A stretch of DNA of 64,000 nucleotides from Terrirhizobium terrae (lineage in GTDB: Bacteria > Pseudomonadota > Alphaproteobacteria > Rhizobiales > Rhizobiaceae), in the NCBI RefSeq assembly GCF_030323265.1, contig NZ_CP104992.1, positions 2,083,501-2,147,500 on the forward strand, read 5' to 3'. A program made the position numbers and the translations under genes. Below, piece by piece: positions 9,044 through 19,432 of the stretch. The notes below the pieces were generated by a model. It was not told the origin of the DNA, ran no database searches, and saw only the letters and a program-made list of their open reading frames with translations. Numbering within the stretch: the stretch's first letter is position 1; every line of letters begins with the position of its first letter.

Positions 9044-9601
9044 ATGTTGAAATCAGCACTTCGCACGCTCGCCATCGCAGCCGCCGTATCCGGTGTCGCC
9101 GTCGCAGCCCACGCGGCCAATCCGAAGGTCGGCGGTGCCGCCATGTTTGAAGACAAGAACATTGTCGAGAACGCGATGAACTCCAAGGACCACACGACGC
9201 TGGTTGCCGCCGTCAAGGCGGCCGGCCTGGTCGAAACACTTCAGGGCAAGGGACCGTTCACGGTCTTTGCGCCGACCAACGAAGCCTTTGCGGCGCTGCC
9301 GAAGGGCACCGTCGAAACCCTGCTGAAGCCGGAAAACAAGGCGCAGCTGACCAAGGTACTGACCTGCCACGTCGTGGCTGCCGACGCGATGTCCAAGACC
9401 ATCGAGAAGATGATCAAGGACGACAAGGGCACCCATGACGTCAAGACTGTCGGTGGCTGCATCCTCAAGGCCAAGGAAAGCATGGGCAAGATCACGCTCA
9501 CTGACGAGATGGGCGGCGTGGCGCATGTGACGATCGCCGACGTCAAGCAGTCGAATGGCGTCATTCATGTCGTCGACAAGGTTCTGCTTCCCAAGATGTA
9601 A
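9044..9601 (+). CDS. secreted fasciclin (FAS1) domain protein
   Basis: A small exported adhesion-type protein of 185 residues. A signal peptide (MLKSALRTLA..., cleavage after AHA near residue 24) is followed by one FAS1 domain containing the two conserved boxes, FTVFAPTNEAFAALP and the NGVIHVVDKVLLP end. In rhizobia such proteins are often linked to ECF sigma factors, as here. The ATG at 9044 is preceded by GAAGAGGACAG. The 175 bases between the anti-sigma gene and this start hold no gene and may contain its own promoter; I could not identify one. Confidence 0.92.
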   Translation: MLKSALRTLAIAAAVSGVAVAAHAANPKVGGAAMFEDKNIVENAMNSKDHTTLVAAVKAAGLVETLQGKGPFTVFAPTNEAFAALPKGTVETLLKPENKAQLTKVLTCHVVAADAMSKTIEKMIKDDKGTHDVKTVGGCILKAKESMGKITLTDEMGGVAHVTIADVKQSNGVIHVVDKVLLPKM

Positions 9602-9639
9602 GCTCTGGTTGTCCGCCCGACCATCCGGCTTGCATCTGG

Positions 9640-9673
9640 TCCGGCCACTCCCCGTGGGTGGCCGGATTTTTAT
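9640..9673 (+). terminator. intrinsic terminator after the fasciclin gene
   Basis: A perfect 9-base stem TCCGGCCAC/GTGGCCGGA with a nine-base loop, followed immediately by TTTTTATT. It lies between the convergent fasciclin and yihA genes. Confidence 0.8.
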
Positions 9674-9682
9674 TGCCGCGGA

Positions 9683-10327
9683 TCAGCTTTCGAAGACCGC
9701 TCTCGCTATCGCTTCGCGCAGGTCGTCGAGACCCTTGCCCTTCTCGGACGACGTGGAGATGACCTCCGGGAAGGCGGCCGGGCGCTTGCGGATCTTTTCG
9801 AGCGTCTCGGCAATTAGCTTCGGCACCGCCGGTTCCTTGATCTTGTCCGTCTTGGTGAGCACGATCTGGTAGGAGACGGCTGCCTTGTCGAGCAGGTCCA
9901 GAACGTCGTCGTCATTCTTCTTGATGCCGTGGCGGCTGTCGATCAGCACATAGACGCGCTTCAGCGTTGCGCGGCCGCGCAGATAGTCGAAGACCAGCTT
10001 CGTCCACGCGTCGACATGCTCCTTGGGCGCCTGGGCATAGCCATAGCCCGGCATATCCACCATCGCCATCGGCGGCAGGTCGCCTTCTGCGCCGGAATAG
10101 CCGTCCGGCACGAAATAGTTGAGTTCCTGCGTGCGCCCCGGAGTGTTGGACGTACGCGCCAGACCTTTCTGGGCGACAAGCGCGTTGATCAGCGATGACT
10201 TGCCGACATTCGACCGGCCGGCAAAGGCGATCTCAGTCGGGCCTTCCGGCGGCAGGAATTTCATCGAGGGCACGCCGCGGATGAAGATCCAGGGGTTGCC
10301 GAATAGTGGCTTCGGGTTGAGGGTCAT
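9683..10327 (-). CDS. yihA: ribosome biogenesis GTP-binding protein YihA/YsxC
   Basis: An essential-type GTPase that assists assembly of the large ribosomal subunit. The 214 residues contain all G motifs: G1 GRSNVGKS, G2 the Thr in TPGRTQ, G3 DMPGYG, G4 LTKTDK and a G5-like [10 protein letters not shown]. Also called engB. It follows yidC on the same strand after 160 bases that include yidC's terminator, so it may be separately transcribed. Confidence 0.96.
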   Translation of the reverse strand: MTLNPKPLFGNPWIFIRGVPSMKFLPPEGPTEIAFAGRSNVGKSSLINALVAQKGLARTSNTPGRTQELNYFVPDGYSGAEGDLPPMAMVDMPGYGYAQAPKEHVDAWTKLVFDYLRGRATLKRVYVLIDSRHGIKKNDDDVLDLLDKAAVSYQIVLTKTDKIKEPAVPKLIAETLEKIRKRPAAFPEVISTSSEKGKGLDDLREAIARAVFES

Positions 10328-10456
10328 CGGCTCTTTTTGTCTTCACGTCCTGATCAAGCCAACCGAATCCGGGTTTTGGGCGGCAATGTCAAGTTTTCGT
10401 CGGTGCCTCCCCGGGCAAGTGGCAACTGGGAGCAGGATTGGATCGCAGCCAAAGAA

Positions 10457-10478
10457 AACCCCGGACAATGCCGGGGTT
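10457..10478 (-). terminator. intrinsic terminator of the rpmH-rnpA-yidC operon
   Basis: Read on the minus strand, an 8-base perfect stem AACCCCGG/CCGGGGTT with a 6-base loop is followed by TTCTTT, starting 10 bases after the yidC stop. Confidence 0.75.
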
Positions 10479-10487
10479 CTCGATAAA

Positions 10488-12290
10488 CTATTTTGTCGCC
10501 GCGGGTTTTCGCTTGAACAGGCCCTTGAGGTTGTCGAAGAGCTCGATCTTGGCGCCGTGTCGCTTCATGATCAGCGCCTGCTGCGAAACCGACAGGGTGT
10601 TGTTCCAAGCCCAGTAGATGACGAGACCGGACGGGAACGATGCCAGCATGAAGGTGAAGACGAGTGGCATCCAGGTGAAGATCATCGCCTGGGTCGGATC
10701 CGGCGGCGTCGGGTTCATGCGCATCTGCAGGAACATCGTGATGCCCATGACGATCGGCCATACGCCGATCATCAGCGCATGCGGGACGTCGTAGGGCAGC
10801 AGACCGAACAGGTTGAACAGCGAGGTTGGATCCGGCGCGGAAAGGTCCTGGATCCAGCCGAAGAACGGCGCATGGCGCATTTCGATCGTGACGTAGATGA
10901 CCTTGTAGAGCGCGAAGAAGACCGGGATCTGCAACAGCACCGGCCAGCAGCCGGCGATCGGGTTGATCTTCTCTTCCTTGTAGAGCGCCATCATGGCCTG
11001 CTGCATGGCCATGCGGTCGTCGCCGTGCTTGGCCTTCAGCTCTTCCATCTTCGGCTGCATGCGCTTCATGTTGGCCATGGATGCATACTGCTTGCTGGCC
11101 AGCGGGAAGAAGATCAGCTTGACGACGACGGTGGTCAGAAGGATGGCGACACCGAAATTGCCGACGTGACGGAAGAAGAAGTCCATCAGCTGGAACATCG
11201 GCTTGGTGATGAAGTAGAACCAGCCCCAGTCGATCAAGAGGTCGAAATGCGGGATCGCATTGTTCTCAGCATAGGCATCGACGAGCGGCACTTCCTTGGC
11301 GCCGGCGAAGACGAGGTTCTTCAGCTCGGTCGACTGGCCGGGCTGGATGGTCACTGCATCGCCCTTGTAGTCGGCCTGATAGCGCGGCTGGCCATCTGTG
11401 AAATGGGTGAAGCGGGATTCGAACGGCGTCGCCTGCGGCGGCACGATCGTCGCGGCCCAGTACTTGTCGGTGATGCCGAGCCAGCCGCCGGTCGCCTTCG
11501 GATTGGTGAGCGCCTCTTCCTCGATGTTGGAATAGGTGTGCTCGCTGAGGCTGCCGTCGGCGCCGAGAACGCCAAGGAAGCCTTCATGGATAACCCATAC
11601 GGAAGGTGTTGCCGGCTTGTTGTTGCGGGTCACGCGGCCGTAGGAGGAAAGCGTGATCGCTTCCGTGCCCGGGTTCTCAACCTTGTCCGTCACGGTGAGC
11701 ATGTAGTGATCGTCGATCGAGATCGTGCGGTTGAACACCACGCCCTTGTCATTGGTGAAGGTCAGCGTAACCGGCGTCTGGGCGGTCAGTTTGTCGCCGC
11801 TTGCGAGCGTCCACTTGGTGCCGGGGCCCGGCGCCTGGCCGCTGGTCTCGCTGCCGACGTAACCGAGTTCGGTGAAGTAGCCGTCCTTGGTGTCGGAGGG
11901 CGAGAAGAGCGTGATGATCGGGCTCGAGTCGTCGACGGTCTCGTGATACTCGCGAAGCTTGAGGTCATCGAAGCGTGCGCCGGTCAGGTTGATCGAGCCG
12001 AGGACGGCGGGCGTGTCGATCTGGACACGTTCGGATTTGGCCAGCGCCTGTTCGCGGGTGGCGGTTGCCTGTGCCTGGTTCGCGCCGGGCAGGTTTCCGC
12101 TCGTCGTCGCGGCACCGGGGCTTTCCGGCGTAAATTGCTGGTTCTGCGCCTGCTGCTGCTCAAGCGCCTGCTGGGCTTCGGCGGCACGCTGCTGCGCTTC
12201 CATGCGCGGGTTCATATAAAGGAACTGCCAGGCAAGGACGATCAATACCGATAGGCCGATCGCGATGAAGTAATTGCGGTTCTTTTCCAT
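10488..12290 (-). CDS. yidC: membrane protein insertase YidC
   Basis: Inserts and folds inner-membrane proteins, alone or with SecYEG. It is 600 residues, a typical Gram-negative YidC. An N-terminal membrane anchor (residues 5-22) is followed by a Gln/Ala-rich linker and a large periplasmic beta-sandwich domain. The conserved C-terminal insertase domain has five membrane helices, starting near LLIDWGWFYFITKPMF and containing KYINPIAGC-like EEKINPIAGCWPVLLQIPVF. Two ATGs lie side by side (12293 and 12290); the second has better spacing from AGGAAAGC. The rnpA stop overlaps the start, giving the usual rpmH-rnpA-yidC order. Confidence 0.97.
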   Translation of the reverse strand: MEKNRNYFIAIGLSVLIVLAWQFLYMNPRMEAQQRAAEAQQALEQQQAQNQQFTPESPGAATTSGNLPGANQAQATATREQALAKSERVQIDTPAVLGSINLTGARFDDLKLREYHETVDDSSPIITLFSPSDTKDGYFTELGYVGSETSGQAPGPGTKWTLASGDKLTAQTPVTLTFTNDKGVVFNRTISIDDHYMLTVTDKVENPGTEAITLSSYGRVTRNNKPATPSVWVIHEGFLGVLGADGSLSEHTYSNIEEEALTNPKATGGWLGITDKYWAATIVPPQATPFESRFTHFTDGQPRYQADYKGDAVTIQPGQSTELKNLVFAGAKEVPLVDAYAENNAIPHFDLLIDWGWFYFITKPMFQLMDFFFRHVGNFGVAILLTTVVVKLIFFPLASKQYASMANMKRMQPKMEELKAKHGDDRMAMQQAMMALYKEEKINPIAGCWPVLLQIPVFFALYKVIYVTIEMRHAPFFGWIQDLSAPDPTSLFNLFGLLPYDVPHALMIGVWPIVMGITMFLQMRMNPTPPDPTQAMIFTWMPLVFTFMLASFPSGLVIYWAWNNTLSVSQQALIMKRHGAKIELFDNLKGLFKRKPAATK

Positions 12291-12682
12291 CATGCTTTCC
12301 TGGAGGGTGTTCCTGAGGCTGGCCTGGGTTTCTGCCTGCCTTCGATGCGCTCGACAAGCCGTTCCGTAAGTTCCGGGAAGGAAATTGTGAGAACGTCCCT
12401 GCGCGCGACAATCACATAGTCGTGTCCGTCCTTCATTGCAAACCCGGCGGAGGTGCGGACGGCTTCGCGGAGGCGCCGGCGCATTCTGTTGCGCTCGACT
12501 GAGTTGCCGTGCTTCTTGGTGACGGTGAAGCCGACACGCGGCGGTTCATCCGGCTGCTTCCTGTCGAGCACCTCGAGAAGAAACGCTTTGCCGCGGCGGG
12601 CTTCTCCCGCCCTAACGGCCAGAAACTGCGGCCGGCTTTTCAGCCGCCCGACAGTATTTCGCTTTGTATCAGTCGTCGTCAT
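12290..12682 (-). CDS. rnpA: ribonuclease P protein component
   Basis: The protein subunit of RNase P, which with the RNA subunit trims tRNA 5' ends. It has the family's RNR motif in [16 protein letters not shown] and [17 protein letters not shown], plus [11 protein letters not shown]. The length is 130 residues from the ATG at 12682; a TTG at 12697 could extend it by five. It lies 23 bases after rpmH and overlaps yidC. Confidence 0.95.
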   Translation of the reverse strand: MTTTDTKRNTVGRLKSRPQFLAVRAGEARRGKAFLLEVLDRKQPDEPPRVGFTVTKKHGNSVERNRMRRRLREAVRTSAGFAMKDGHDYVIVARRDVLTISFPELTERLVERIEGRQKPRPASGTPSRKA

Positions 12683-12705
12683 GCCCCGGTCGGGCAATTC
12701 GGCCG

Positions 12706-12840
12706 TTAGGCCGACAGACGAGCGCGGCCGCGTGCGCGACGAGCAGCAAGAACCTTCTGACCACCCTTGGTGGCCATGCGGGCACGGAAGCCATGACGAC
12801 GCTTGCGAACAAGCTTGGACGGCTGGTAGGTACGCTTCAT
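12706..12840 (-). CDS. rpmH: 50S ribosomal protein L34
   Basis: A 44-residue basic ribosomal protein starting [18 protein letters not shown] and ending [12 protein letters not shown]. It fits the universal L34 pattern exactly. It is first gene of the rpmH-rnpA-yidC block and starts at the ATG whose complement ends at 12840. Confidence 0.98.
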   Translation of the reverse strand: MKRTYQPSKLVRKRRHGFRARMATKGGQKVLAARRARGRARLSA

Positions 12841-13318
12841 TTATTTAATACCGCGGTGTGCGGCCCTTCTTGGGTATGCCTCTTCCGAGGCAAAGCGTTT
12901 CGGAAAATGCGCGGCGTGCGGGAATGCAAAGGCAACCTGCCGCTTGAGCGCGCGGGCATATAGGTCAGGTTCAGGCCGAAAGTCAATCTCCTGACCGTTT
13001 TCGCGGCGCTCGTGCCCAATCGGCATTCGTATTTAAGAAAAATCGAATGCAATTATTAATAATAATAATCTGATCGAGAAATCCATTGGTTGCGTTCGCG
13101 GGGAAGGAATTTCTCGGGTAGCTGCCGTTGAGGCCAGGATCCTGAAAAATCTCTGAGGTATTCTTGCTGGTGGCGCAACGTCGTTGCTTTCTTGCGCAAG
13201 CGCTTATGCGCGGGTTGTGCTCAGGGGTTGTTAACAACTTCATGCTAATTTTCACGATAGCCAAAGAATAAGCGCAAGTTTTTATGTTCGATGGCTGCGT
13301 CTTCGGAGGGGAATAGTC
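12841..13318. other. 478-base divergent intergenic region
   Basis: This gap separates rpmH and the chemoreceptor, so it must carry both promoters. Its middle (about 13045-13072) is A+T rich with ATTATTAATAATAATAAT. I see no convincing ORF, RNA gene or repeat in it. Confidence 0.5.
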
Positions 13319-15328
13319 GTGAAAATTGGAGCAAAGATCAACCTTCTCGTAGGGTTGATGAGCCTTGTTGCGTGCGTAATTGCCGGTTTGTCTGTATTTA
13401 CTGTCGCGCAGTACCATGACAAGCAGACCGCTTACGCGGATATCGCGGATCGAGTCTATAAAGGCGAGCGACTGAACAGGCTCGTTACTGCGGTCGTCAT
13501 GGATGCACGCGGCATATATGCCGCCAAGGATGTGGCTTCAGCCAAGCCTTTCGGTGATGGCGTCACGAAGAGCCTCGGCGAAATGGAGAAACTGATTGCC
13601 GACTGGTCGGCGGTCGTGCCTCCGGCGCAGCGGGCGCAGTTCGACAAGCTGACGGCCGGCTTTAAAGATTTCAAGGTTTTCCGCAGCGAGACCGTTCGCC
13701 TCGGCGCGAATGAAGGCCCACAGGCCGCCAATGTCCAGGGCAACAACGAGGCCAATCGCGCCAACCGCAAGGCCTACCAGGCGGATATCGATGCCGTCGT
13801 GGCCGCCGACCGCGCCGATCTCGACAGGATCAGCGCCGAGATGGTGTCCTTCGAGAACATGATCTTCTACTCCGTTCTTGCCGTCGCAATCCTCGGCGTG
13901 GGCGGCGGGCTCGCCTTCGGCCTTTATCTCGGGCGTAGTCAAGTCAGCCAGCCGATCCTGAAGCTGACATCCTCCATGGGACGCCTTGCCCAGGGTGACT
14001 ACGATGCCGAAGTCCCCTTCGCCGGCCGCAAGGACGAAATCGGCGACATGGCGGCCGCAGTCGAAGTGTTCAAGATCAACGGCCAGGAAGTGGCGCGCAT
14101 GACAGGTGTCGAGGCCGGCATGAAGGCGAAGAACGACGATCTGCAGACCCGCATGTCCGCTGTCGTCTCCGCCGCTGCCGAGGGTGATTTCACCCGCCGG
14201 ATCGACAAGCAATGGGGCGTCGAGAGCCTGGACCGCGTCGCCCGCAACATCGACCAATTGGTCGCAAGCGTCGATGCGGGCGTCTCCGAGACGCGGCGTG
14301 TCGTGCGCAGCCTGTCCGACGGTGACCTAACCGACAGCATGCGCGGCAACTTCAAGGGCGCGTTCGGCGAACTCCAGCAGAACGTCAACGGCACGATGGA
14401 AACGCTGCGCACCACCATGGGCCAGGTCCGTAATGCGACCGGCGCGATGAATGACGGCTCCGCCGAACTGAGCAGCGCCTCCAACGACCTGTCGAAGCGT
14501 ACCGAACAGCAGGCGGCCGCGCTGGAAGAAACCTCCGCCGCACTCGACGAGATCACCTCTGTCGTGAAGACGTCGACGGAACGAGCCAACGAGGCGACCG
14601 TGATGGTTGGCGAGGCGAAGGAGAGTGCGGTTCAGTCCGGCGCTGTCGTTCGCAATGCGATCGAGGCGATGGGTCGTATCGAGCAGGCGTCCCGCGAGAT
14701 CGCGCAGATCACCAACGTCATCGACGAGATCGCTTTCCAGACCAACCTCCTGGCGCTCAATGCCGGTGTCGAGGCGGCCCGCGCGGGCGAAGCCGGCAAG
14801 GGTTTTGCGGTCGTCGCTCAGGAAGTGCGCGAACTTGCCCAGCGTTCGGCCAGCGCCGCGAAAGACATCAAGGGCCTGATCGCCAAGTCCGGCCAGGAGG
14901 TTGCCGGCGGGGTGGAGCTGGTTCAGAAGACGGGCGCCGCACTTTCGGAAATCGAATCCCGTGTCAGCCGCATCAACGATCACATCCATTCGATCGCCGT
15001 TGCCTCACGGGAGCAGGCGACGGGCCTGGCCGAAGTCAATACGGCGGTCAACCAGATGGATCAGGTGACGCAGCAGAACGCGGCGATGGTCGAGGAAAGC
15101 TCGGCGGCCACCAGCAAGCTGTCTTCCGAGGCCGACGCCCTCTATCGTCTCGTTGCGCATTTCAGGATCGGCGATGATGCTGGTCGCGGGGTGCGGCCTG
15201 TCGCGGTCAATGTCGTGCATCGCCCCCAGCCGTCCCCGGCGAGAAAGATGACGGCGGCTCTCGGTCGGGCGTTCGGTGGCAGCGCGGCCGTCGCGGAAAA
15301 AAATGCGTCCGATTGGGAAGAATTCTGA
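13319..15328 (+). CDS. methyl-accepting chemotaxis protein
   Basis: A transmembrane chemoreceptor of 669 residues. TM1 is at about 8-30, a periplasmic helical sensor runs to 178, TM2 is 181-204 and a HAMP domain follows to about 260. The cytoplasmic signalling hairpin has its tip [20 protein letters not shown]. The last five residues are WEEF preceded by Asp, the rhizobial tether for CheR/CheB. The ligand is unknown; the sensor looks like a four-helix-bundle type. It starts with GTG at 13319 behind GGAGGGG. A terminator follows. Confidence 0.95.
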   Translation: MKIGAKINLLVGLMSLVACVIAGLSVFTVAQYHDKQTAYADIADRVYKGERLNRLVTAVVMDARGIYAAKDVASAKPFGDGVTKSLGEMEKLIADWSAVVPPAQRAQFDKLTAGFKDFKVFRSETVRLGANEGPQAANVQGNNEANRANRKAYQADIDAVVAADRADLDRISAEMVSFENMIFYSVLAVAILGVGGGLAFGLYLGRSQVSQPILKLTSSMGRLAQGDYDAEVPFAGRKDEIGDMAAAVEVFKINGQEVARMTGVEAGMKAKNDDLQTRMSAVVSAAAEGDFTRRIDKQWGVESLDRVARNIDQLVASVDAGVSETRRVVRSLSDGDLTDSMRGNFKGAFGELQQNVNGTMETLRTTMGQVRNATGAMNDGSAELSSASNDLSKRTEQQAAALEETSAALDEITSVVKTSTERANEATVMVGEAKESAVQSGAVVRNAIEAMGRIEQASREIAQITNVIDEIAFQTNLLALNAGVEAARAGEAGKGFAVVAQEVRELAQRSASAAKDIKGLIAKSGQEVAGGVELVQKTGAALSEIESRVSRINDHIHSIAVASREQATGLAEVNTAVNQMDQVTQQNAAMVEESSAATSKLSSEADALYRLVAHFRIGDDAGRGVRPVAVNVVHRPQPSPARKMTAALGRAFGGSAAVAEKNASDWEEF

Positions 15329-15355
15329 TCCAAAGCCCCAACATTAACGAAATTT

Positions 15356-15385
15356 AAGGCGGAGACCCCAGGTTTCCGCCTTTTT
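15356..15385 (+). terminator. intrinsic terminator after the chemoreceptor gene
   Basis: An 8-base perfect stem AAGGCGGA/TCCGCCTT around an 11-base loop, followed by TTT, 28 bases after the stop. Confidence 0.75.
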
Positions 15386-15482
15386 GCGTGGTCTCCTGGA
15401 CTGTTCATATTTTGGTGACGCGCTAAAATGTGCGCTGCACACGGGATTTCGTGAAGTCCTTGGCATGGAAGTGGAGATCCTA

Positions 15483-16980
15483 ATGGATAGCGAGGTTCAC
15501 ACCTCGGACCGCCAGGGAAGCTGGCCGGACGCGACGGGACCGGAACCGATGCCGACGCTGTTCCGCGGCCTGTCCGGGCGCCTGCTATGGCTGACGGTCA
15601 TCTTCGTCATGCTGGCGGAAATCCTGATCTTCATGCCCTCGATCGCCAGCATGCGAATGAACTGGCTGCGCGACCGTCTCGACACGGCCGCCGCCGCCGG
15701 CATCGTCATCGATGGCCTGCAGCCCGCGGAACTGCCGCGCGCCGTGCAGAACGATACTCTGCTTGCCACCGGAACCAAGGTCATCGCCCTGCGCAAGGAC
15801 GGCACCTCGCGCCTGCTCGCCGCGACCGAGGTCCCGCCTGAGATCGATGCCCAATACGATCTGGCAAACACGTCCTTCGTCAGCTCCATGCGCGACGCGC
15901 TGGACACGATGGTCCTAGGTGGTGGCCGGGTCATGCGTGTCTTCGGGCCGATCGGCGAAAGCGACATGATCATCGAGCTGGTCATGACCGACGACGCGCT
16001 GCGCAAGGACATGCTCAAGTATTCGAAGATGATGTTCCTCATCTCTCTCCTGATCTCGCTGATCACGGCGGTGCTCATCTTCGTCGCCATCAACCGCATG
16101 ATGATCCTGCCGATCCGGCGTCTGACCCACAGTATGCAGCTCTTTTCCGAACAGCCGGACGATCCGGCGCGTGTGTTCACCGCCGACCGCTCGCGCGGCG
16201 AGCTTGCGGTTGCGGGTCGCCACCTTGCGGCGATGCAGATAGAACTCCAGCGGACGCTGAAGCAGCAGAAGAACCTTGCCGATCTCGGGCTGGCCGTCTC
16301 CAAGATCAACCACGACATGCGCAACATTCTCGCCTCCGCCCAGCTCATGTCCGACCGCCTGACGGATGTCGAGGATCCGATGGTCCGCAGCTTCGCCCCG
16401 AAGCTGTTGCGCACCATCGATCGCGCGGTGGGTTATACGAGCGAAGTGCTGGCCTATGGTCAGGCATCGGAAGCGGCACCTCGTCGCCGGCGCATCAATC
16501 TTTCCGAGCTGACGCAGGAAGTGAAGGACATGCTGGCGATCGATCCCGATCTCGGGCGTCGAGTTTGCAGATCAGATTTCCACGGACCTGGAAGTCGACT
16601 GTGACGGCGAGCAGATCTTTCGCGTGGTCCACAATCTCTGCCGCAATGCCGTCCAGGCTTTGCTGGCCCATGATCCCGACGACCCGCAGGCCTTGCGCCG
16701 GGTCACAGTCTCGGGCCACCGGCTCGGCAGCGTCGTCAGCATCACGATCGATGACACCGGTCCGGGCATGCCGCGCAAGGCACGAGAGAACCTGTTCTCT
16801 GCCTTCCGTGGCTCGGCGCGCTCCGGTGGCACCGGCCTTGGCCTCGTGATCGCCCGCGAGCTCGTGCTTGCCCATGGCGGCACGATCGCGCTGGTCGAAA
16901 AGCCGGGCCCCGGCACCCAGTTCCGCATCGAAATTCCTGACCGTCCGGTAGCGCTGGACGATTACCGCGTCAGAGCATGA
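15483..16980 (+). CDS. sensor histidine kinase, frameshifted in this sequence
   Basis: A membrane histidine kinase of about 498 residues once corrected. TM1 is at about 34-54 and TM2 at about 180-203, followed by a HAMP-like linker. The H-box is KINHDMRNILASAQLM. The ATPase domain shows N-box HNLCRNAVQALL, G1 DDTGPGMP and G2 GGTGLGL. The frame breaks near 16554-16556: removing one G from GGG joins ...IDPDLG to VEFADQISTDLE and restores the protein; as written, the first part stops at 16604 and lacks the ATPase. No response regulator is adjacent. I chose the ATG at 15483 because GTGGAGATCCTA precedes it; ATG 15465 is possible. Confidence 0.85.
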
Positions 16981-17116
16981 TGGAAAAATTATAAATAAAA
17001 CAGTCTCTTGATGTCTGCGTGACAGCAAAATGACATGAGACAGCGGAAAAGCGCTTGCAATCTTTCCCGGCAGCCTTTAGAGGATCGCCACGCAAGCGGA
17101 ACACACCGTTGCAGAC

Positions 17117-17193
17117 GCACCCGTAGCTCAGCTGGATAGAGCACCAGACTACGAATCTGGGGGTCAGGAGTTCGAATCTCTTCGGGTGCGCCA
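17117..17193 (+). tRNA. tRNA-Arg (anticodon ACG)
   Basis: A 77-base cloverleaf with acceptor stem GCACCCG/CGGGTGC, D-arm AGCTCAGCTGGATAGAGC, anticodon loop CTACGAA, T-arm AGGAGTTCGAATCTCTT and an encoded CCA end. Confidence 0.98.
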
Positions 17194-17445
17194 TTCTTTC
17201 CTTTCATCTAAAATGATGTCGTCCGGCGCCTTGCGTTCCCGCGTGCTGTGGCCTGTGTCACCGACGCCAGCACATCGATCAAGCCTTGGAATAAATCGGC
17301 ACTCGTAGATGCGTTATCGGATCGACAACTATCTCTGTCGGGCCGATAGGCAGGATGACATGCTTGCGCTATCCAGAAGACAGATTGAGTCATTCTGATT
17401 GCGGCCTCGTGTGGTCGCGTCTTCAAGCATGTGGAGTCCCGGCAG

Positions 17446-18486
17446 ATGAGATGGAAACGCACGATCCAGCTTTTGGATGTCCATGCGGAAGGCGAGATCG
17501 GCCGCGTGGCGATTGGCGGCGTTCCGAAAATCCCGGGCGATACGGTCGCCGACCAGCTGGCCTGGATGAATTCGGATCCCAAGGGGCAGGAGCTGCGCCG
17601 TTTTCTCTGCCTTGAGCCACGCGGAACCCCGATCGGCTCGGTCAACCTTCTCCTGCCGGCCAAGCACCCGGAGGCGGATGCTGCCTTCATCATCCTTCAG
17701 CCCGATCAGGCGCATGCGAGCTCCGGATCGAATTCGATCTGCGCCACCACCGCATTGCTTGAGGCTGGCATCGTCGAGATGAAGCAACCGGAAACGGTCG
17801 TGACGCTGGAAACTGCGGCCGGTCTCGTGAGGGCGGTTGCCACCTGCCGCGACGGGCGTTGCGAGAAAGTCAAGCTCACCATGGTGCCGTCCTTCGTCCA
17901 TCAGCTGGACGTGAAGCTGCAGACGCCGGAATGGGGTGAGATCACGCTCGACATTTCCTATGGCGGCATTTTCTACGGCCTCGTCGATGTCTCGCAGATC
18001 GGCTTGACCATCGAGAAGAAGAATGCGGCGGCGCTCGTGCAGGCGGGAATGGTGCTGAAGGATCTGATCAATCGGCAGATCGGGGTCGTCCATCCGGAAA
18101 TTCCGGCAATCTTCGGCGTCGCCTATGTGATGTTCCGCGACACGGAGGCAGACGGTACCGTTCGCACCTGCACCACCATGTGGCCGGGCAGGGCGGATCG
18201 CTCTCCCTGTGGCACCGGAAATTCCGCCAACCTCGCGGCGCTGCATGCGCGCGGCAAGGTGAAGGTCGGCGACACATTTCTGTCCCGCTCGATCATAGGC
18301 ACGCAGTTCGAAGTGGGACTTGCCGGCGAAACGCAGGTCGCAGGAAAGCCGGCAATCGTTCCAACGATCGCCGGCCGTGGCTTTACATTCGGGCTTCATC
18401 AGGTGGCGCTAGACCCATTCGATCCACTGGCGGATGGTTTTGCCATGACGGATGTCTGGGGCCCGTCGGCAGGCGACATCATTTAA
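17446..18486 (+). CDS. proline racemase/hydroxyproline epimerase-family enzyme
   Basis: A member of the PrpF-like diaminopimelate epimerase fold family that racemises proline, epimerises 4-hydroxyproline or dehydrates trans-3-hydroxyproline. The second catalytic position is Cys255 in DRSPCGTGN. The first is Ser93 in ASSGSNSICA instead of Cys, so the pair is Ser/Cys. That argues against a standard Cys/Cys racemase and against the Cys/Thr dehydratase type. The 346 residues are a normal length. I chose the ATG at 17446 (GGAG nine bases upstream) over the GTG at 17431. No hydroxyproline catabolic genes are adjacent, so the substrate remains open. Confidence 0.88.
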   Translation: MRWKRTIQLLDVHAEGEIGRVAIGGVPKIPGDTVADQLAWMNSDPKGQELRRFLCLEPRGTPIGSVNLLLPAKHPEADAAFIILQPDQAHASSGSNSICATTALLEAGIVEMKQPETVVTLETAAGLVRAVATCRDGRCEKVKLTMVPSFVHQLDVKLQTPEWGEITLDISYGGIFYGLVDVSQIGLTIEKKNAAALVQAGMVLKDLINRQIGVVHPEIPAIFGVAYVMFRDTEADGTVRTCTTMWPGRADRSPCGTGNSANLAALHARGKVKVGDTFLSRSIIGTQFEVGLAGETQVAGKPAIVPTIAGRGFTFGLHQVALDPFDPLADGFAMTDVWGPSAGDII

Positions 18487-18508
18487 AGTCGCCTGCTTCG
18501 ACCAGGGC

Positions 18509-19432
18509 TTAGATTTCGCGGCCGACCTTGGCCGGATTTTCCATGTCGCCCTGCTTGAGGACCAGAGAGTTCACGCCTTCGATGCCTTCCTGCGACGGAG
18601 CAGGGACGACGCCCATATCCTGGAACTGCATGAACTTGTAGGCGCCGAAAACATCGCCCTTCATGGCGGCCTGACGATACATGTCGGCAGCCTTCTCGGC
18701 ATTGGCCGGTACACCTTCGCCGGTCTCGTACATGATGCCGAGATTGATCATGGCGTCGGTATTGCCGCGCTGGGCTGCGAGATCGTACCACGCGACGGCC
18801 GTCTGGTCGTCGGCCGGCAGAAGCTGGCCTTCATCATAGATGGCGCCGATGTTGAAGGCGGCGGTGTCATCACCTTCGGCCGCAGCCTTCTCGAACCAGT
18901 TCAGCGCCTTGTTGACATCGGGCTGGGTGCCGAGGCCGTCGCGATAGGCAACGCCGAGATTATAGGCGGCGAGAACATTGCCGTTGGTGGCTGCCTGTTG
19001 ATAGAGGCCGAACTCTGCGGTCTCGTCACCGAGGCGACCCATCAGCATGCCATAATTCACCATGGCGGCGGCATAACCATCCTTGACGGCAGCATCGTAC
19101 GCGCTCATCGCCTGATCCGGCTGGTCGTCTTTATTAAGCGCGCGGCCGAGCTGGTAGGCGAAGCGAGGATTGCCTGTCGCCTCGAAAGCCATGCGGCATG
19201 CATCCGCGGCGCCACCGCCGATTTCAGCGATATTGACCGGCGAAAACTCGCCGTTGCGCTGCTGATCGAAGGGGCTACCGGCAAGGCGATCGCATTCGCT
19301 CTGCATTGCCGTAGCGACGTTGATGGTCATGCGCTCCTCGGCACCCGGGGAAACTGTCAGCGCGCAAAGCACGACAGCGGCGCCTGTGGTAATCGCAAAA
19401 CCCCTGTTGACTTTCGATGTCCGGGATTTCAT
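18509..19432 (-). CDS. exported Sel1-repeat protein
   Basis: A secreted or periplasmic protein of 307 residues. A hydrophobic N-terminal signal (residues 10-28, TTGAAVVLCALTVSPGA) is followed by about five Sel1-type tetratricopeptide repeats, each with the A.Y.LG..Y..G pattern (AAYNLGVAYRDGLG, AAFNIGAIYDEGQ, AMINLGIMYETGEG). Such proteins act as scaffolds; no specific role can be read. The ATG at 19432 has GGAGCACACC upstream. An in-frame start at 19525 would add a non-hydrophobic leader and is less likely. Confidence 0.85.
   Translation of the reverse strand: MKSRTSKVNRGFAITTGAAVVLCALTVSPGAEERMTINVATAMQSECDRLAGSPFDQQRNGEFSPVNIAEIGGGAADACRMAFEATGNPRFAYQLGRALNKDDQPDQAMSAYDAAVKDGYAAAMVNYGMLMGRLGDETAEFGLYQQAATNGNVLAAYNLGVAYRDGLGTQPDVNKALNWFEKAAAEGDDTAAFNIGAIYDEGQLLPADDQTAVAWYDLAAQRGNTDAMINLGIMYETGEGVPANAEKAADMYRQAAMKGDVFGAYKFMQFQDMGVVPAPSQEGIEGVNSLVLKQGDMENPAKVGREI

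Noticed and set aside
10119..12254. 711-codon open frame opposite yihA and yidC
   Set aside because: Same cause: it covers conserved motifs of both genes on the opposite strand and has no recognisable protein features.
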